Shown: positions 30,851 through 41,288 of the stretch, piece after piece
Layout: the number at the start of each line of letters is the position of its first letter
How positions within the stretch are numbered: position 1 is the stretch's first letter
NCBI GenBank assembly: GCA_964036315.1
Contig: OZ038482.1
Location: 14,651,434-14,715,433 of the forward strand
Direction of reading: 5' to 3'
Origin: Acanthosepion esculentum
Lineage: Eukaryota > Mollusca > Cephalopoda > Sepiida > Sepiidae
DNA length: 64,000 nucleotides
Position numbers and translations under genes: made by a program
Notes under the pieces: model-generated
Told to the model about the DNA's origin: nothing
The model's input: only the letters and a program-made list of their open reading frames with translations
Database searches by the model: none

Positions 30851-31175
30851 TTACAGCAACAACCAACTGTTTGAGACGAGCTTGTTAACCGGCTCTCCAT
30901 GGTAAATCACTATTAATATATATATGGGCACTCAGTGAAGATCGAATATACAATATTAATAGTTTGCTATATTCAATTGTTAATCACTGCTCTATGGCGA
31001 GCGTCCATTAATATTTACTAAGCTTAGCTTAGAACACACAATAATATTTAAGACCAAATTCATCTCAATGTAAAATTCTAAAGTTGACATTTGATATGGT
31101 AATAACGAATGAGGTGAGAGGTATCTCTGGATAAAGTGGTAATAAGATAATGAAAAGTAATATGTGGCCTTTGCC
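30850..31175. other. No recognisable feature
   Basis: AT-rich gap between two oppositely oriented LINE relics. Confidence 0.5.
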
Positions 31176-31176
31176 T

Positions 31177-32090
31177 TTAAGGGATCAAAGTTTTAATGTT
31201 CAGGGAATTACTCATGCGAGTGTTTGTTCTACAAGGTGCTAACTTTGGATAAAAAATTCTCTGAGTGGTAAGTTTTTCATACATTGGGAACATGGCAGAA
31301 ATGAGGACGATTCGACTTCGTGGTAGTGACATCGCGTGTCCTAGCCGGAAAGGTCTGAACTGAGAGATCATCTGAAGATTTGCTGCTAGGGAAATAAAGA
31401 AAGAACATCGATTGGATTGTAACGTTTTTTTTCTGTGGAAAGCAGTTGCAAAAATTTTTCCTCTACAAGACCGCGTAAACTTCTTTGAATTCTGCCAAAG
31501 ATGGAGAATGAGACAGTTCCAACACATATATGGCAGAAATACACCATTTTTGATTTCATCTTTGACACTTCTACAGAAAAAGCATGAAAGAAGGAGACAG
31601 ATGCTTCAAGCATTAGAATGAACCGACCATTTTCCAACGTCTTTAGCAAAATAGGTTATATGAGTTCCTTACAAGTCCGTGGAGAAACATAAGGCTCAAG
31701 AGGCGTCCAAATCATGGAGCCACATTGAAACTGAAACAATTCCTCGTGAGTTGTAGATAGTCTTGGTCGGCATGGTAACGAAACTATACTAGCTTGTTTT
31801 TTTATGCATTCAGTGTTACTTACCAAGTATTTCCCCTTAAACTGTTAAGAGTTAAGTTATAGGAGAGATCACCTGCAAGCATCCAATTATCGTGGCTTTT
31901 GGAATTGTCATCATCTGTATAGATGACCTTAGAATGTTGCTAGGGAAATCGTTCATGAAAAGCAAGATGCGAATAGGACTGAAGAGAGACCCTTGGGCGC
32001 CATCTGCTTTGATCTTCAAATGACTTGCCGTTCACAACAACATTCAAGGACCTAGCTGAGAGAAAGGACTCGGGGATCGTGTAAACCAGT
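31177..32090 (-). pseudogene. CR1/Jockey-type LINE pseudogene
   Basis: Minus strand. Near 32020-31900 it reads GAQGSLFSPIRILLFMNDFP, the RT palm motif (GVPQGS.LSP.LF..FINDLP), followed in another frame by YTDDD where YADD is expected. Further on, near 31540-31440, RIQRSLRGLVEEKFLQLL and then a diverged Asn-Val-Ala-Ser-Leu region correspond to the conserved C-terminal tail of these LINEs (LDRVQ.R..RL..D). Many frameshifts. The same clade occurs at 53.2-54.5 and 55.7-56.4 kb on the plus strand. Confidence 0.8.
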
Positions 32091-32423
32091 GTTTCCCAAT
32101 GTGAGCGCTAGCAAACCGTTGTGGGCTTTGTTATGCTGAAAAGGGGTACAGGGAGTTTTTATTACATTTATGGGGCAATGAACAGACCCAGATTCATTTA
32201 TCCACTTTTTTCAAATTTTCAAAAATTATTCAATATTAGTTACAAAAGGAAATTTCTGAGAGTTAACTAAAGCTGTGGGAAGCTATCAAACTTCTTTTCT
32301 TTTTAAACTTGTTACTTGACAGAATAGGGTTTCAATGCAGTTACACAGTTTCCTAATAAATAGACATTTCCTGGAAATAACAAAACGACAAGATCTACAA
32401 TTATTTCTAAGCAGTATGGAATC

Positions 32424-32654
32424 TAGAGTAAAATCTTTAGCCAGTAAGCACCAAAGTCAACCATCGCAATGAAAACATTGAGATAAGCTATCAAATGAAC
32501 CTAGAGTAAGAGCCTTAGCCAGTAAGCACCAAAGTCAAAATTTCATTGAAAACATTGAGATAAGCTATCAAATGAACCTAGAGTAAGAGCCTTAGCCAGT
32601 AAGCACCAAAGTCAACCATTGCATTGAAAACATTGAAATAAGCTATCAAATAAA
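32424..32654. repeat. 77-bp minisatellite, three copies
   Basis: Units start at 32424, 32501 and 32578 (CTAGAGTAA, then CTTTAGCCAGTAAGCACCAAAG and TTGAGATAAGCTATCAAAT). Units two and three are almost identical. Confidence 0.95.
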
Positions 32655-33415
32655 AGGTAAAAGTTTTTTAGCATTTTAATCATTGGCATTTCTGATAGAA
32701 ATGAAAACCATATTCAAATGATTTTTGTACTTAATACCGAAGTTTTATCTTTCTAGGAAAGATGAATTCAGTATAATATTCGAAATTAAATTTGACATTG
32801 GGGGGGGACTTTGACAAAAAGTTTTTGCCAAAAGTAGCGTTGGTTGAAAAAAGCTTGGCAAACAATATGGTGTTAACTCTTCCAGAGATGTCATGACTGG
32901 TGAGGTTTGTGTAGCGACCTGTGATGCTACACTTTGTCAAAAGATTTATCTCTAAGGCAATTGCTTTGGAAACAAAGCTAACATCGAGCGCTTATGCGAA
33001 GTGAAAGATCGTGTTTCGTTAATTTTGCAAGTAAAGGTGCTGTGCTTACTTTGATAAGCAGCTTTCAATATCCTTACTTTTAATCCGAAACAGAAAACCA
33101 ATTTCTGAGATCAGTTGAATATACACAGTTAGCTCATCTCTAAGTTAGAAACTTTCGGTTTAAGGAAACAACAATTTCAAAGATTTTCAGTACGAATGAC
33201 GCATTTATACATTTTGGTGTGTTAAAAAATTGTTTTATATAAGGCAAAATAATCAATTAAGTGCAGATGAGAAAAGTGGGCGATTAAATATTTTAAATTG
33301 CTGCGGGCCGCGGATAAATTCTTTTGGTGGAGTAGACATTGCCGGCGGGTTGTAGTTATGAGACACCTGCATTCAATTGAAACGTAAAGAAAAATTTGGA
33401 CAGTCCAATAAAGAA
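32655..33415. other. No recognisable gene
   Basis: AT-rich; a G10 run at 32801. No conserved motif seen. Confidence 0.5.
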
Positions 33416-33424
33416 ACGCTTCAT

Positions 33425-33990
33425 TATATAAAAGATGATCATCTTTTGAAAGAGATACTTAACCGGAAGTTGATCATCACTTTTGGCCGGAAAAAGATAT
33501 TTAACCGGAAGAAATGATCACCTTTGGCCGGAAAAAAAATATTTAACCGGAAGATGATAATCACCATTGGCCGGAAAAAGATATTTAACCGGAAGATGAT
33601 GATCACTTTGCCCGGAAAAAGATATTTAACCGAAAGATGATCATCATCTTTGGCTGGAAAAAGATATTTAACCGGAAGATGATGGTCACCGCTGCCCGGA
33701 AAAAGATATTTAACCGATTACGATTATCTTTGGCTGGAAAAAGACATTTAACCGAAAGATGATGATCATTTTTGGCTAGGAAAAGATATTTAACCGGAAC
33801 ATGACGATTATCTTTGGCTGGAAATAGATATTTAACCGAAAGATGATGATCATCTTTGACTGGATAAAGATATTTAACCGGAAGATGATGATCAGTTTTG
33901 GCTGGATAAAGATATTTAACCGAAAAATGATCATCATCTTTGACTGGAAACGTTATTTATCCAAAGAAGATGATTTAGCCGAAAGATGAA
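33425..33990. repeat. ~41-bp minisatellite, about 13 copies
   Basis: Imperfect units of GGCCGGAAAAAGATATTTAA followed by CCGGAAGATGATGATCAC. Units differ by a few bases; several contain the palindrome GATGATCATC. The copies alternate between CCGGAAG and CCGAAAG. Confidence 0.93.
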
Positions 33991-34222
33991 TACTCTGGAA
34001 CAAAAGAAAATCATTTTTATTATTAGAATTCAATTGGAGCGAACAATACAAATGAAGGGAAACCCATACAAATACTTTATAGATAACACGAAAGCAGTTT
34101 TTCAATTACGAAACAATGAATTAGTTAAAATCAAGGAAGTTGTGATTTACATGGAAAAGATAATTTAGTAACCTGTCGCATCTACTTGGAAAAACAGTCG
34201 CTATGCAAAGGAATTAAATATA

Positions 34223-34300
34223 TACAGTTGTGGACAGAATTATTCATCCTCACCTTCCAGAATTACAAATAAAGCAGTAATGTCTTAAATTTTCATGCAA
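34223..34300 (+). mobile_element. Isolated Tc1-like terminus
   Basis: TACAGTTGTGGACAGAATTA after a TATA run has the form of a Tc1-family end (TA target then CAGTTGTGG). No matching right end or transposase is in phase with it. Confidence 0.5.
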
Positions 34301-34398
34301 ACTTCATTTGTATTTTTTCAAAAGTTTTTCCATGTTTTCTATCGAATGCTCATATTTGCTCGAAGTATATCTTAATGTAAACAAATGAAATCATATAT

Positions 34399-34826
34399 TA
34401 TGAAATGACACTAAGTCCGTGAATTATTTTAATATATTTTCGGTTTATACGTTACTTTTATAAATACAATTATGAAAGTAAATGCTTTATTTATAATAAA
34501 CAGTATTAATTACATTTACCGGACATTTTTGTTTACGTTAAGATACGCTTCGAGCAGATATAATCGTTCGAGAAAGATCGTTGGAAATTTGTTTGTTTAA
34601 AAACAGCAATTTGACTTTGCTAATCAGATGCTTCCTTTGTAGCTAAAAGGTATAACACATCAGGCCAAATGACTATTCCGTGTTGAATGCAGGTCCGATT
34701 CCTATCGTAGGACATATATTTGCTAAAGAATTTTTCGGATATTCAAGCCAATAAATGTATTTAATATTGTTGTTATAAAGAGAGTATTTACTTAAATAAT
34801 TGTATCTAAAAAATAACGTATAAACA
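34399..34826 (+). mobile_element. Foldback element C3, diverged
   Basis: The left inverted arm (34399-34525) contains AATAAACAGTATTAATTACA. The tRNA-like core (about 34630-34718) keeps GGTATAACACATCAGGCC and GGTCCGATTCCTATCGTAGG. The right tail (34735-34822) keeps TTCGGATATTCAAGCC and TATTTACTTAAATAATTGTA. It adjoins the hammerhead repeat. Confidence 0.8.
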
Positions 34827-34942
34827 CTTTTGTAAAAACAATACGCTAGATTTAGTTGTGTAACTCTACCTAGTGAAGATAGCTCTGGCTGACACCAAAT
34901 TAGTTGTGTTTCAATCCTGGCTTGAGGCATTCGGAAGTCTAG

Positions 34943-34986
34943 TCGCACTGAGGAGCTGTGATACAGCGAAACAGTACTGTCTGTGA
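34943..34986 (+). ncRNA. Type I hammerhead ribozyme, copy 1
   Basis: Stem I 5' strand TCGCA (34943-34947), core CTGAGGA (34948-34954), stem II GCTGT/ACAGC around GAT (34955-34967), core GAA (34968-34970), stem III ACAG/CTGT (34971-34980) with a short TA loop, cleavage triplet GTC with the predicted cut after 34981, and stem I 3' strand TGTGA (34982-34986). Stem I has five pairs, one of them G-U. All invariant core positions are present; the base after CTGA (G instead of U) is at the variable position 7. The RNA should self-cleave when transcribed from the plus strand. Confidence 0.88.
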
Positions 34987-35245
34987 ATGACATAATTTAC
35001 CTCTTGAAAATACATTTCAATTGATCAATGTTGAGTGATAAGCTAATTCTATAAACAACAGCCACCTGCACTAATGCAAAGCTCTTCAGTAAAATGAATG
35101 GAGCACTTTGGCTGATTGGCATTTGTTTACTTTTGTAAAAACAATACGCTAGATTTAGTTGTGTAACTCTACCGAGTGAAGATAGCTCTGGCTGACACCA
35201 AATTAGTTGTGTTTCAATCCTGGCTTGAGGCATTCGGAAGTCTAG

Positions 35246-35289
35246 TCGCACTGAGGAGCTGTGATACAGCGAAACAGTACTGTCTGTGA
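35246..35289 (+). ncRNA. Type I hammerhead ribozyme, copy 2
   Basis: Identical to copy 1 across the whole motif: TCGCA, CTGAGGA at 35251-35257, GCTGT/ACAGC, GAA, ACAG/CTGT, GTC with the cut after 35284, then TGTGA. Eight bases further on the sequence changes to (TA)n. Confidence 0.88.
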
Positions 35290-35291
35290 AT

Positions 35292-35294
<3 letters not shown>

Positions 35295-35348
<54 letters not shown>
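35295..35348. repeat. (TA)n microsatellite
   Basis: About 27 TA units between the hammerhead repeat and Penelope-like remnant E2. Confidence 0.98.
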
Positions 35349-35351
<3 letters not shown>

Positions 35352-35600
35352 TACATGTTTCATTAAATAATACGGACAAGTGTTGTCTATTTATGTTATG
35401 TAAGTTCTTTTCATATCGGCTGATAAGCTTAATAACATTATCATTAAACGAACAAAGAAAATCACAATATTGATACATATTTTTTAATCCAATCTAAGCT
35501 TTCGGCTTACATAAGCCATTATCAGAGATGATAATTAGGGTATAATATATTAAGCAATACATGGACGAGAAATTGATGATAGTCTGTTTTTGTTTACATG
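35345..35600 (-). pseudogene. Penelope-like 5' remnant E2
   Basis: The minus-strand frame reads FNDNVIKLISRYEKNLHNIN then HLSVLFNETCMN and breaks at (TA)n, at nearly the same point as E1. On the minus strand, upstream of the frame, CTCTGATAATGGCTTATGTA, the stem partner AAGCC and GAAAGC form the stem-GAAA motif (complement of 35500-35527). It lies head to head with the hammerhead repeat. Confidence 0.5.
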
Positions 35601-35635
35601 GATGATTTCCAAGCAACGATAAACGCATGCATATA

Positions 35636-35636
35636 C

Positions 35637-35703
<67 letters not shown>

Positions 35704-35712
35704 TGTGTGTGT
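35636..35712. repeat. (TA)n-(TG)n compound microsatellite
   Basis: TA units, ATGT units and about 22 TG units with one ACG interruption. Confidence 0.97.
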
Positions 35713-35713
35713 A

Positions 35714-35862
35714 AATAGAAATATAAAAGTGAACATTAAAGTCAACACTCAGAGGCAACAGGCTGTTTCAGGCCTGATGATTGCGTCTAGCATGAAACAG
35801 CCTGTCGCCTCTGAGTGCTGACAACAATGTTTACTTTATTATTTATATTTACATATGCTCTC
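35714..35862. repeat. Hairpin repeat D3
   Basis: The left arm AAAAGTGAACATTAAAGTCA to CAACAGGCTGTTTCAGGC and the right arm CTAGCATGAAACAGCCTGTC to CTGAGTGCTGACAACAATG form a foldback around CTGATGATTGCG. The left arm has lost part of the inner stem seen in D1. Confidence 0.85.
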
Positions 35863-36115
35863 TCTCTATATATATATACGCATCTGTGGTCAAAATCCTT
35901 CAACCCCCTTCAGGTGCATTTTTTCACAAATTATGAAATAATGGATTTGAAAGAAAGTGCAGTGATGCCCACAACATTTTTTAATTTAACGTCAAATAAT
36001 AACACAAAAAAAAACACACCAAAATTTAATTTCACCTAGACAAAATTATTGGCCCTCTTGTCTCAATAATAAATTGTGTAAATTCTTGATTATTGCTTTT
36101 ATTCATTTAATTATA

Positions 36116-36800
36116 TTACAAGATCACTAAACACGCTGATAGGCATCTTCTCCATTCTTCCTCGGCAATAGCTTCCAGCTCCTCCAGATTCAATGGACTT
36201 CTTACTTTTATCTTCAAATATAGCCATAAATTGTCAATAAGGTTTAGGTCAGGACATTGTACGGGGTACGCCAAGACCTTAATTTCACTGTCATCTAAGT
36301 ACTTTGAAACAATTTGTGTCGTGTGTTCCGGATCATTGTCATATTGGAACGTCTCGTGACGCCCCAAAGACAGCTTTCGTGCACTTTGTTTTATATTATC
36401 TTTCAGAATAACCAAACACTGCTCTTTCTCCATGATATCCTGTACTAGTTGTCCTGGTCCGGACGCAGTAAAACCTCCCCAGAGCAGAATGGTCCCACCA
36501 CCGTGCTTAATTGTAGGGAGGGTATTTTGGGTTTGAGAGCTTCATCCACTTTCCTCCATGCATAACAGGGGTTCATGTGACCAAATAATTCTACTTTGGT
36601 TTCATCTGACTATAAAACAGAGTTCCAGTATTTACTTCCATGGTATAGATGGCTTCTAGCGTAATCTAATCTGCATTTTAGCTGTTTAATTTTAAGCATG
36701 GAAGTTTTTTCTGGGCGACAAGCTCGAAGTCCTGCTCGATGAAAGCATGTAGTGATTGTCATCATCGATACGTTCAACCCTGATGTCTTTACATCAGTTG
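36116..36800 (-). pseudogene. Tc1-like transposase pseudogene
   Basis: DDE transposase that would cut and paste its own element in the nucleus. The C-terminal frame (36433-36116) reads YDNDPEHTTQIVSKYLDD, then YPVQCPDLNLIDNLWLYLK and NLEELEAIAEEEWRR. The second catalytic Asp sits in the DNDPEHT motif. The third acidic residue is expected in the NPIENLW motif, which here reads NLIDNLW, with Asp for Glu. Upstream the coding sense continues through 36470-36780 with frameshifts (ALLWGGTILLW and the WRKVDEALKP region). The DNA-binding N-terminus is disrupted by a minisatellite. Confidence 0.85.
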
Positions 36801-36810
36801 CAATGTCTTT

Positions 36811-36930
36811 TGTCGTTAAGCGAGGATTCTTCGAGTCCTTTGTCGTGAAGTGAGGATTCTTCGAGTCCTTTGTCGTTGTGAGGATTCTTCGAGTCCTTCG
36901 TCGTTAATTGAGGATTCTTCGAGACATCAC
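36811..36930. repeat. ~30-bp minisatellite inside the Tc1 transposase
   Basis: Four units of TGTCGTTAAGCGAGGATTCT plus TCGAGTCCTT, 28-30 bp each, start at 36811, 36841, 36871 and 36899. They derive from transposase coding sequence. Confidence 0.9.
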
Positions 36931-37508
36931 TAACAATTTTACTTTCAATTCTCTCAGAAATTAACCGTTTACTCTAGTCCTTAATTTATTCTCAGAACAA
37001 TGATTCTCGCTGTACTTATTGATAAAACTAAGAATGGTCTATCTAGGAATATTTAAATTGTTGTATATCAATCACTTTATTTGTATGCACCAACTGTCTT
37101 CATTCGGAGCTTCTTGGCAAGATCAGCTGTCTTTGCCAGGGTTGCAGAACGAATAAGTTATCGCGGTATGTGGAACTCGCAGATTGTCTTTTTCATTAAC
37201 GTTTAGAATATTATTGAATCAGTTCAATACTATTTTATTTTCAAAAGGTGTTTGTTCCAAATGCCAAATTAAGAAAACAAACAAACATTAAAATTGCATA
37301 ATTTCCATACGGGGCGAATAATCATAGACTGGAGCAATTTTTAGAAAATGTATAACGATAAAGATAATAGACCGAAAATTCATAAATTATTCAAAAGCAA
37401 ATACGGAATAAAGTATTTATGGTAAATTCAGTAAGTATATGGAAAAAATTCGAATTTCCATACAAAATATGTAAATATTCAGTAGGCATGAATACTACTG
37501 TCAACAAT

Positions 37509-37509
<1 letters not shown>

Positions 37510-37593
<84 letters not shown>
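37510..37593. repeat. (TC)n-(TA)n compound microsatellite
   Basis: About 19 TC units then about 22 TA units. Confidence 0.98.
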
Positions 37594-37597
<4 letters not shown>

Positions 37598-37669
37598 GTA
37601 CTATGATTGGATTTTTTAAGGCGATAGGAAGTTTTGTGTAACGATTTCAAATGTTTTTATTATAATCTC

Positions 37670-37674
<5 letters not shown>

Positions 37675-37745
<71 letters not shown>

Positions 37746-37762
37746 TAGAGAGATAGATAGAT
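37675..37762. repeat. (TA)n-(GA)n compound microsatellite
   Basis: About 25 TA units then AG and GATA units. The mirror of the tract at 37510-37593, about 80 bp away, so the two could form a foldback. Confidence 0.95.
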
Positions 37763-37873
37763 ATACGCCGAAATAAAGAAACATTGAAATATTTATTAAA
37801 ATCGTACAAAAGTGCTCAATTTCAAGTAGGAAAACCAAACTTACAGAGCGATATAACATCTTAAAAAGATAAG

Positions 37874-37930
37874 GACGCTGACCGGTACACTACCGCTGTT
37901 TGGACCGCCGGGGTCTCGTCAGCTGGTTTG
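37874..37930 (-). ncRNA. Degenerate hammerhead of a Penelope-like element
   Basis: On the minus strand: CTGACGA (complement of 37916-37922), stem II GACC/GGTC around CCGGC, then CAAA where GAAA is expected (G12 changed to C), stem III ACA/TGT with loop GCGGTAG, cleavage triplet GTA, then CCGGT. The latter pairs with ACCAG upstream apart from one A-C mismatch. It lies about 120 bp downstream of the GIY-YIG frame on the same strand, where Penelope-like elements carry their terminal-repeat hammerhead. The G12 change should abolish cleavage. Confidence 0.65.
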
Positions 37931-38049
37931 TTCAGCGAATCAGAGGCAGCGCAAGAACTTAAATGCCTTCATTCGTCACCGGAAGTAATTCGGTGGGGGT
38001 AGTTGTAGTGGGAAAAAATAAAAAATATAAAAAAATAAAAGTGAATGGG

Positions 38050-38580
38050 CGAAAGAAAAAATCATTTCCAACTGAATCCAGGTTTGTATAGCCCCAAAAT
38101 TAACTTCCTGACGTGTCTACATTTGGCCATGATCCCAGACCTTGCATTCAACAACTCAATGTCAGCTTTGTATGTTGCAATAGAGAACTTCTCCTCCTGT
38201 ACACAGCCTACACGTGTTGCCATTCACTTTTCTATTGTTTACATTCCGTAAAATACTTCAATTAATGACCGGGCTTCTGTTATGTTTTCCCTGAAGCTCC
38301 AGTAGTGGTTTGCCACCTTCGTATTGAACTTGCGTTGTGGTATTCTAAGAGATATGTTTAAAACACCTCTTTTTAAACTGGCCATCAGAGAAACCAGTGT
38401 ATTTTTTTGCTGTGCAATTGGTACTTTCTATCTGGGCACAATACATAACCTGTTCTATACAACATATCCCATTTAATGGGCAATTATTTTTCTCCTACAA
38501 TTACAAAGGACCTTATTTTCCCTCTCACGTCCTCTTCAAACTTTGATTTTTTTTCAATCTTTTGATAATATTGCCCATGT
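38050..38580 (-). pseudogene. Penelope-like GIY-YIG endonuclease pseudogene
   Basis: This is the endonuclease domain at the C-terminus of a Penelope-like retroelement, which nicks target DNA to prime reverse transcription. On the minus strand CPLNGICCIEQVMYCAQI holds the CPLNG.C zinc motif and the first (GIY-like) Tyr. KKYTGFSDGQFKKR..H is the YIG block with its Arg and His. After a frameshift come KFNTKVANHYWSFRENI, then CRLCTGGEVLYCN, and after another shift LLNARSGIMAKCRHVRKLI, matching the usual LL..RSE...KCRH.NK end. Domain order and spacing are canonical. At least two frameshifts and no reverse transcriptase upstream make it a dead 5'-truncated copy. The degenerate hammerhead at 37.9 kb is its downstream partner. 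Confidence 0.85.
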
Positions 38581-38985
38581 TGCTAGTGTAACTGTAGCTC
38601 AATTTGACTGTATTGCGGTTAAATAAGTTGTACAACCCGGACGCTTTCGGAAAGTGCTTATTTAGAAGACAAAAAAAAAAACATTTCCCCTATATTTGTT
38701 TTTACTGGAATGTTAAAGGGTGGATCGTACCAGATGCTATTCCTTTTTCTTTTTCTATTATCGTCTGTTCTTGGGTTTGTTTGGTGCTTGAAACACAGGC
38801 TGGCGTTATGCCCCTCCTCTCTTTAGATTGATACGTATATTTTCTTTTTTTCGTTGAATATGTCTTCATTTGAAGAATTCTTTGACAATCTATATTGTAC
38901 GCTTAACGGGATATGTTTAATTACATTCGACGGGTGGTTGGGTGCCGTATCAGTGTATCTCGAAGCTATATTAGGTTTTATGAAA
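38580..38985. other. No recognisable feature
   Basis: AT-rich. The expected upstream reverse transcriptase of the Penelope-like element is not seen here. Confidence 0.5.
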
Positions 38986-38989
38986 GGTG

Positions 38990-39400
38990 ACATGTAAACA
39001 TATTAAATATTTGTATGTATAAAAAGAATGTCTAAACAAAAATGTCTTAAAATAATTGTCGGACTTTGTCCATTTCATAATGTGTGACGTCATTTGTTTA
39101 CATTTGATACGTTTTGAGCAGATATGAATATACGTGAGAGAAACATGGGAGATTGTAGTTTAAAGACTGTAAAATCGACCTTGCTAACAGAACGCTCCTC
39201 TGTGGCCGAAACGGTTAAGGCACGTCAGGCTATAATGACGGTTCCGTATAGGATACAGGTTCGATTCCTGTCGGAGGACGAAAATTTTCTCGGACATTCA
39301 GGCCGGTAAATGTTGTTTAATACTGTTTATTATAAAACAGAGCATCTACTTAAATATTTATATCTATAAAAAGAATGTATAAACATAAAAATGCCTTAAA
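38990..39400 (+). mobile_element. Element C4 with the best-preserved tRNA-like core
   Basis: The tail sequence at 39008-39090 (TTAAATATTTGTATGTATAA to GTCCATTTCATAATG) precedes the head ATGTGTGACGTCATTTG in direct orientation, and the tail recurs after the core (39285-39400). So this copy is a tail-head-tail tandem, as in C1. The body GAAACATGGGAGATTGTAGT leads into the tRNA-like core. Confidence 0.88.
39196..39278 (+). other. Class II tRNA-like SINE core
   Basis: 83 nt. Acceptor stem TCCTCTG/CGGAGGA (one G-U), D-arm box GTGGCCGAAACGGTTAAGGC, anticodon-arm-like CGTCA/TGACG with an 8-nt loop, a long variable region TTCCGTATAGGA, and T arm ACAGG-TTCGATT-CCTGT. This is the shape of a Ser/Leu-type tRNA. 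It is part of a repeat, and its loop is wrong, so I treat it as a SINE head and not a tRNA gene. Confidence 0.75.
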
Positions 39401-39612
39401 AAATATATATATGTATATATTATATAATATATATATAACATATGTAACATATATATATGTATATATTATATAAAATATATTATATAATATATATATTATA
39501 TAGCTTATATATATGTATATATGTATATATTATATAATATGTATATTATATAACATGTATATATTATATAATATATATATATATATTATATAACATATAT
39601 ATATGTATATAT

Positions 39613-39652
<40 letters not shown>

Positions 39653-39655
39653 TTT
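39394..39655. repeat. Complex TA-rich microsatellite
   Basis: Units of ATATATGTATATATTATATA and variants, self-complementary throughout, with further (TA)n at 39617-39645. Confidence 0.95.
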
Positions 39656-39659
39656 ATGT

Positions 39660-39970
39660 ATATACACAAAGAAATAATCACGCATAGAATCAATCAGCAA
39701 TATTAATGCGATTATTGGCGCTATCACATCGCTAGTAGAATATATTTTTTGCATTAAAATACTGTTAATCCATAGAATGATGTGATCCTCAGTCATAAAA
39801 CTGTTTCCAGTTGTTTCCAGTTGATATTTTTTTAAATGCTAGTACTTTCGAATAATCCTTTATTCATCCTCAGGCATATATTTTCCATTAAAATTAAGAC
39901 TTGGAGACGAAATAATTGTTTGTAGACCGAAAGATGTTTTTTTAAGAATGCGCTATTATTGACGGTTGTA
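39660..39970 (-). mobile_element. Penelope-like non-coding remnant K2
   Basis: Counterpart of 5592-5900. On the minus strand CCTGAGGATGAATAAAGGAT plus TATTCGAAAG gives CTGAGGA, one extra base, stem GAATA/TATTC and GAAAG. The layout is close to a hammerhead core. Confidence 0.45.
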
Positions 39971-40091
39971 TACAATATCGTATCCACGTAAATCCACGTA
40001 TTCTATTTTTACAAGTGTTTTCAGTTAATATGTCATGAACTAAGTATATAGTTCAATTAATTTAGTGTAATGTCTCAGTAGTATTTTAGGA

Positions 40092-40094
<3 letters not shown>

Positions 40095-40147
<53 letters not shown>
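40095..40147. repeat. (TA)n microsatellite
   Basis: About 25 TA units. Confidence 0.98.
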
Positions 40148-40149
<2 letters not shown>

Positions 40150-40600
40150 TACAAATGACTACCTATGCTCTTTATATAGTATAGAGGCAACCAACTTTCT
40201 ATATAAAATACAGAGCTGCATATATTCTCTATACATTCATAGAATTACAGGCATTTATGAAGAAACCTACAATATTGCAGAAATCCAATAACATTTCTCG
40301 GTCAGTTATTACAAGGTACATTAATCCTCGGTCTTTTCAGTTCTTTATGAGAAAAAATCAAACATTCATTAAATATTAATCGGACGAACTGACTGCCATC
40401 TTCAAAGATAAATTACAAGCAAAATAATTCTTTTACGACTTTATTTCCTGGTCTCAACTCTCATTACTTTAGTGATATTTTGTTATATTTATGAGAAACC
40501 TGACAGGAAAGGTGATATGAATATATCATTCATGCTTTTTCATACTTCTACGCTTTCGATATTAATTATCAGAATAGAAACAATACCTAAAATATAAAAT
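40150..40600. other. No recognisable gene
   Basis: AT-rich, nothing conserved seen. Confidence 0.5.
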
Positions 40601-40603
40601 CCA

Positions 40604-40606
<3 letters not shown>

Positions 40607-40640
<34 letters not shown>

Positions 40641-40725
40641 TTTACATACATGACAGTGTGTGTGTGTATGTGTGTGTGTATGTGAGTGTGTATGTGTGTG
40701 TGCATGCACGCGTGTGTATATGAAT
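40607..40725. repeat. (TA)n and (TG)n microsatellites
   Basis: About 16 TA units, a 20-bp spacer, then interrupted TG/TATG units. Confidence 0.95.
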
Positions 40726-40780
40726 TTATGCGCACGCTAAGAAGGAAAACAAGAAAACGCATATACAATATACGTTGATA

Positions 40781-41240
<460 letters not shown>

Positions 41241-41283
<43 letters not shown>
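41241..41283. repeat. (TA)n microsatellite
   Basis: About 20 TA units after SINE B5. Confidence 0.97.

Positions 41284-41288
<5 letters not shown>

Larger units (their letters stand above)
34827..35297 (+). mobile_element. Tandem hammerhead repeat (retrozyme-like)
   Basis: A partial dimer. The 165-bp segment from CTTTTGTAAAAACAATACGC to CTGTGAATGACAT is present at 34827-34994 and again at 35130-35297 with almost no differences. About 135 bp of single-copy monomer sequence lies between. Each repeat ends in a complete type I hammerhead ribozyme, so the distance between the two predicted cleavage sites is 303 nt, one monomer. Just upstream of each ribozyme is a B-box/T-arm-like GTGTTTCAATCCTGGC. 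Tandem monomers of a few hundred bp with type I hammerheads and no protein are the hallmark of metazoan retrozymes. The copy is bounded by foldback C3 on the left and (TA)n on the right. Confidence 0.8.
35880..37335 (-). mobile_element. Tc1-like DNA transposon, inactive
   Basis: About 1.45 kb. The left end, ATCTGTGGTCAAAATCCTTC, and the inverse of the right end, TCCAGTCTATGATTATTCGC, are degenerate inverted repeats sharing the CCTTC/ATTCG..CCCC pattern. The right inner part has AAACAAACAAACATTAAAAT. The transposase lies between them on the minus strand. A 30-bp minisatellite has grown inside it. Confidence 0.7.

Noticed and set aside
39196..39278. Possible functional tRNA-Ser/Leu gene
   Set aside because: Good cloverleaf, but an 8-nt anticodon-type loop and membership of a dispersed repeat with diverged sisters at 18.2, 23.2 and 34.6 kb make it a SINE head.
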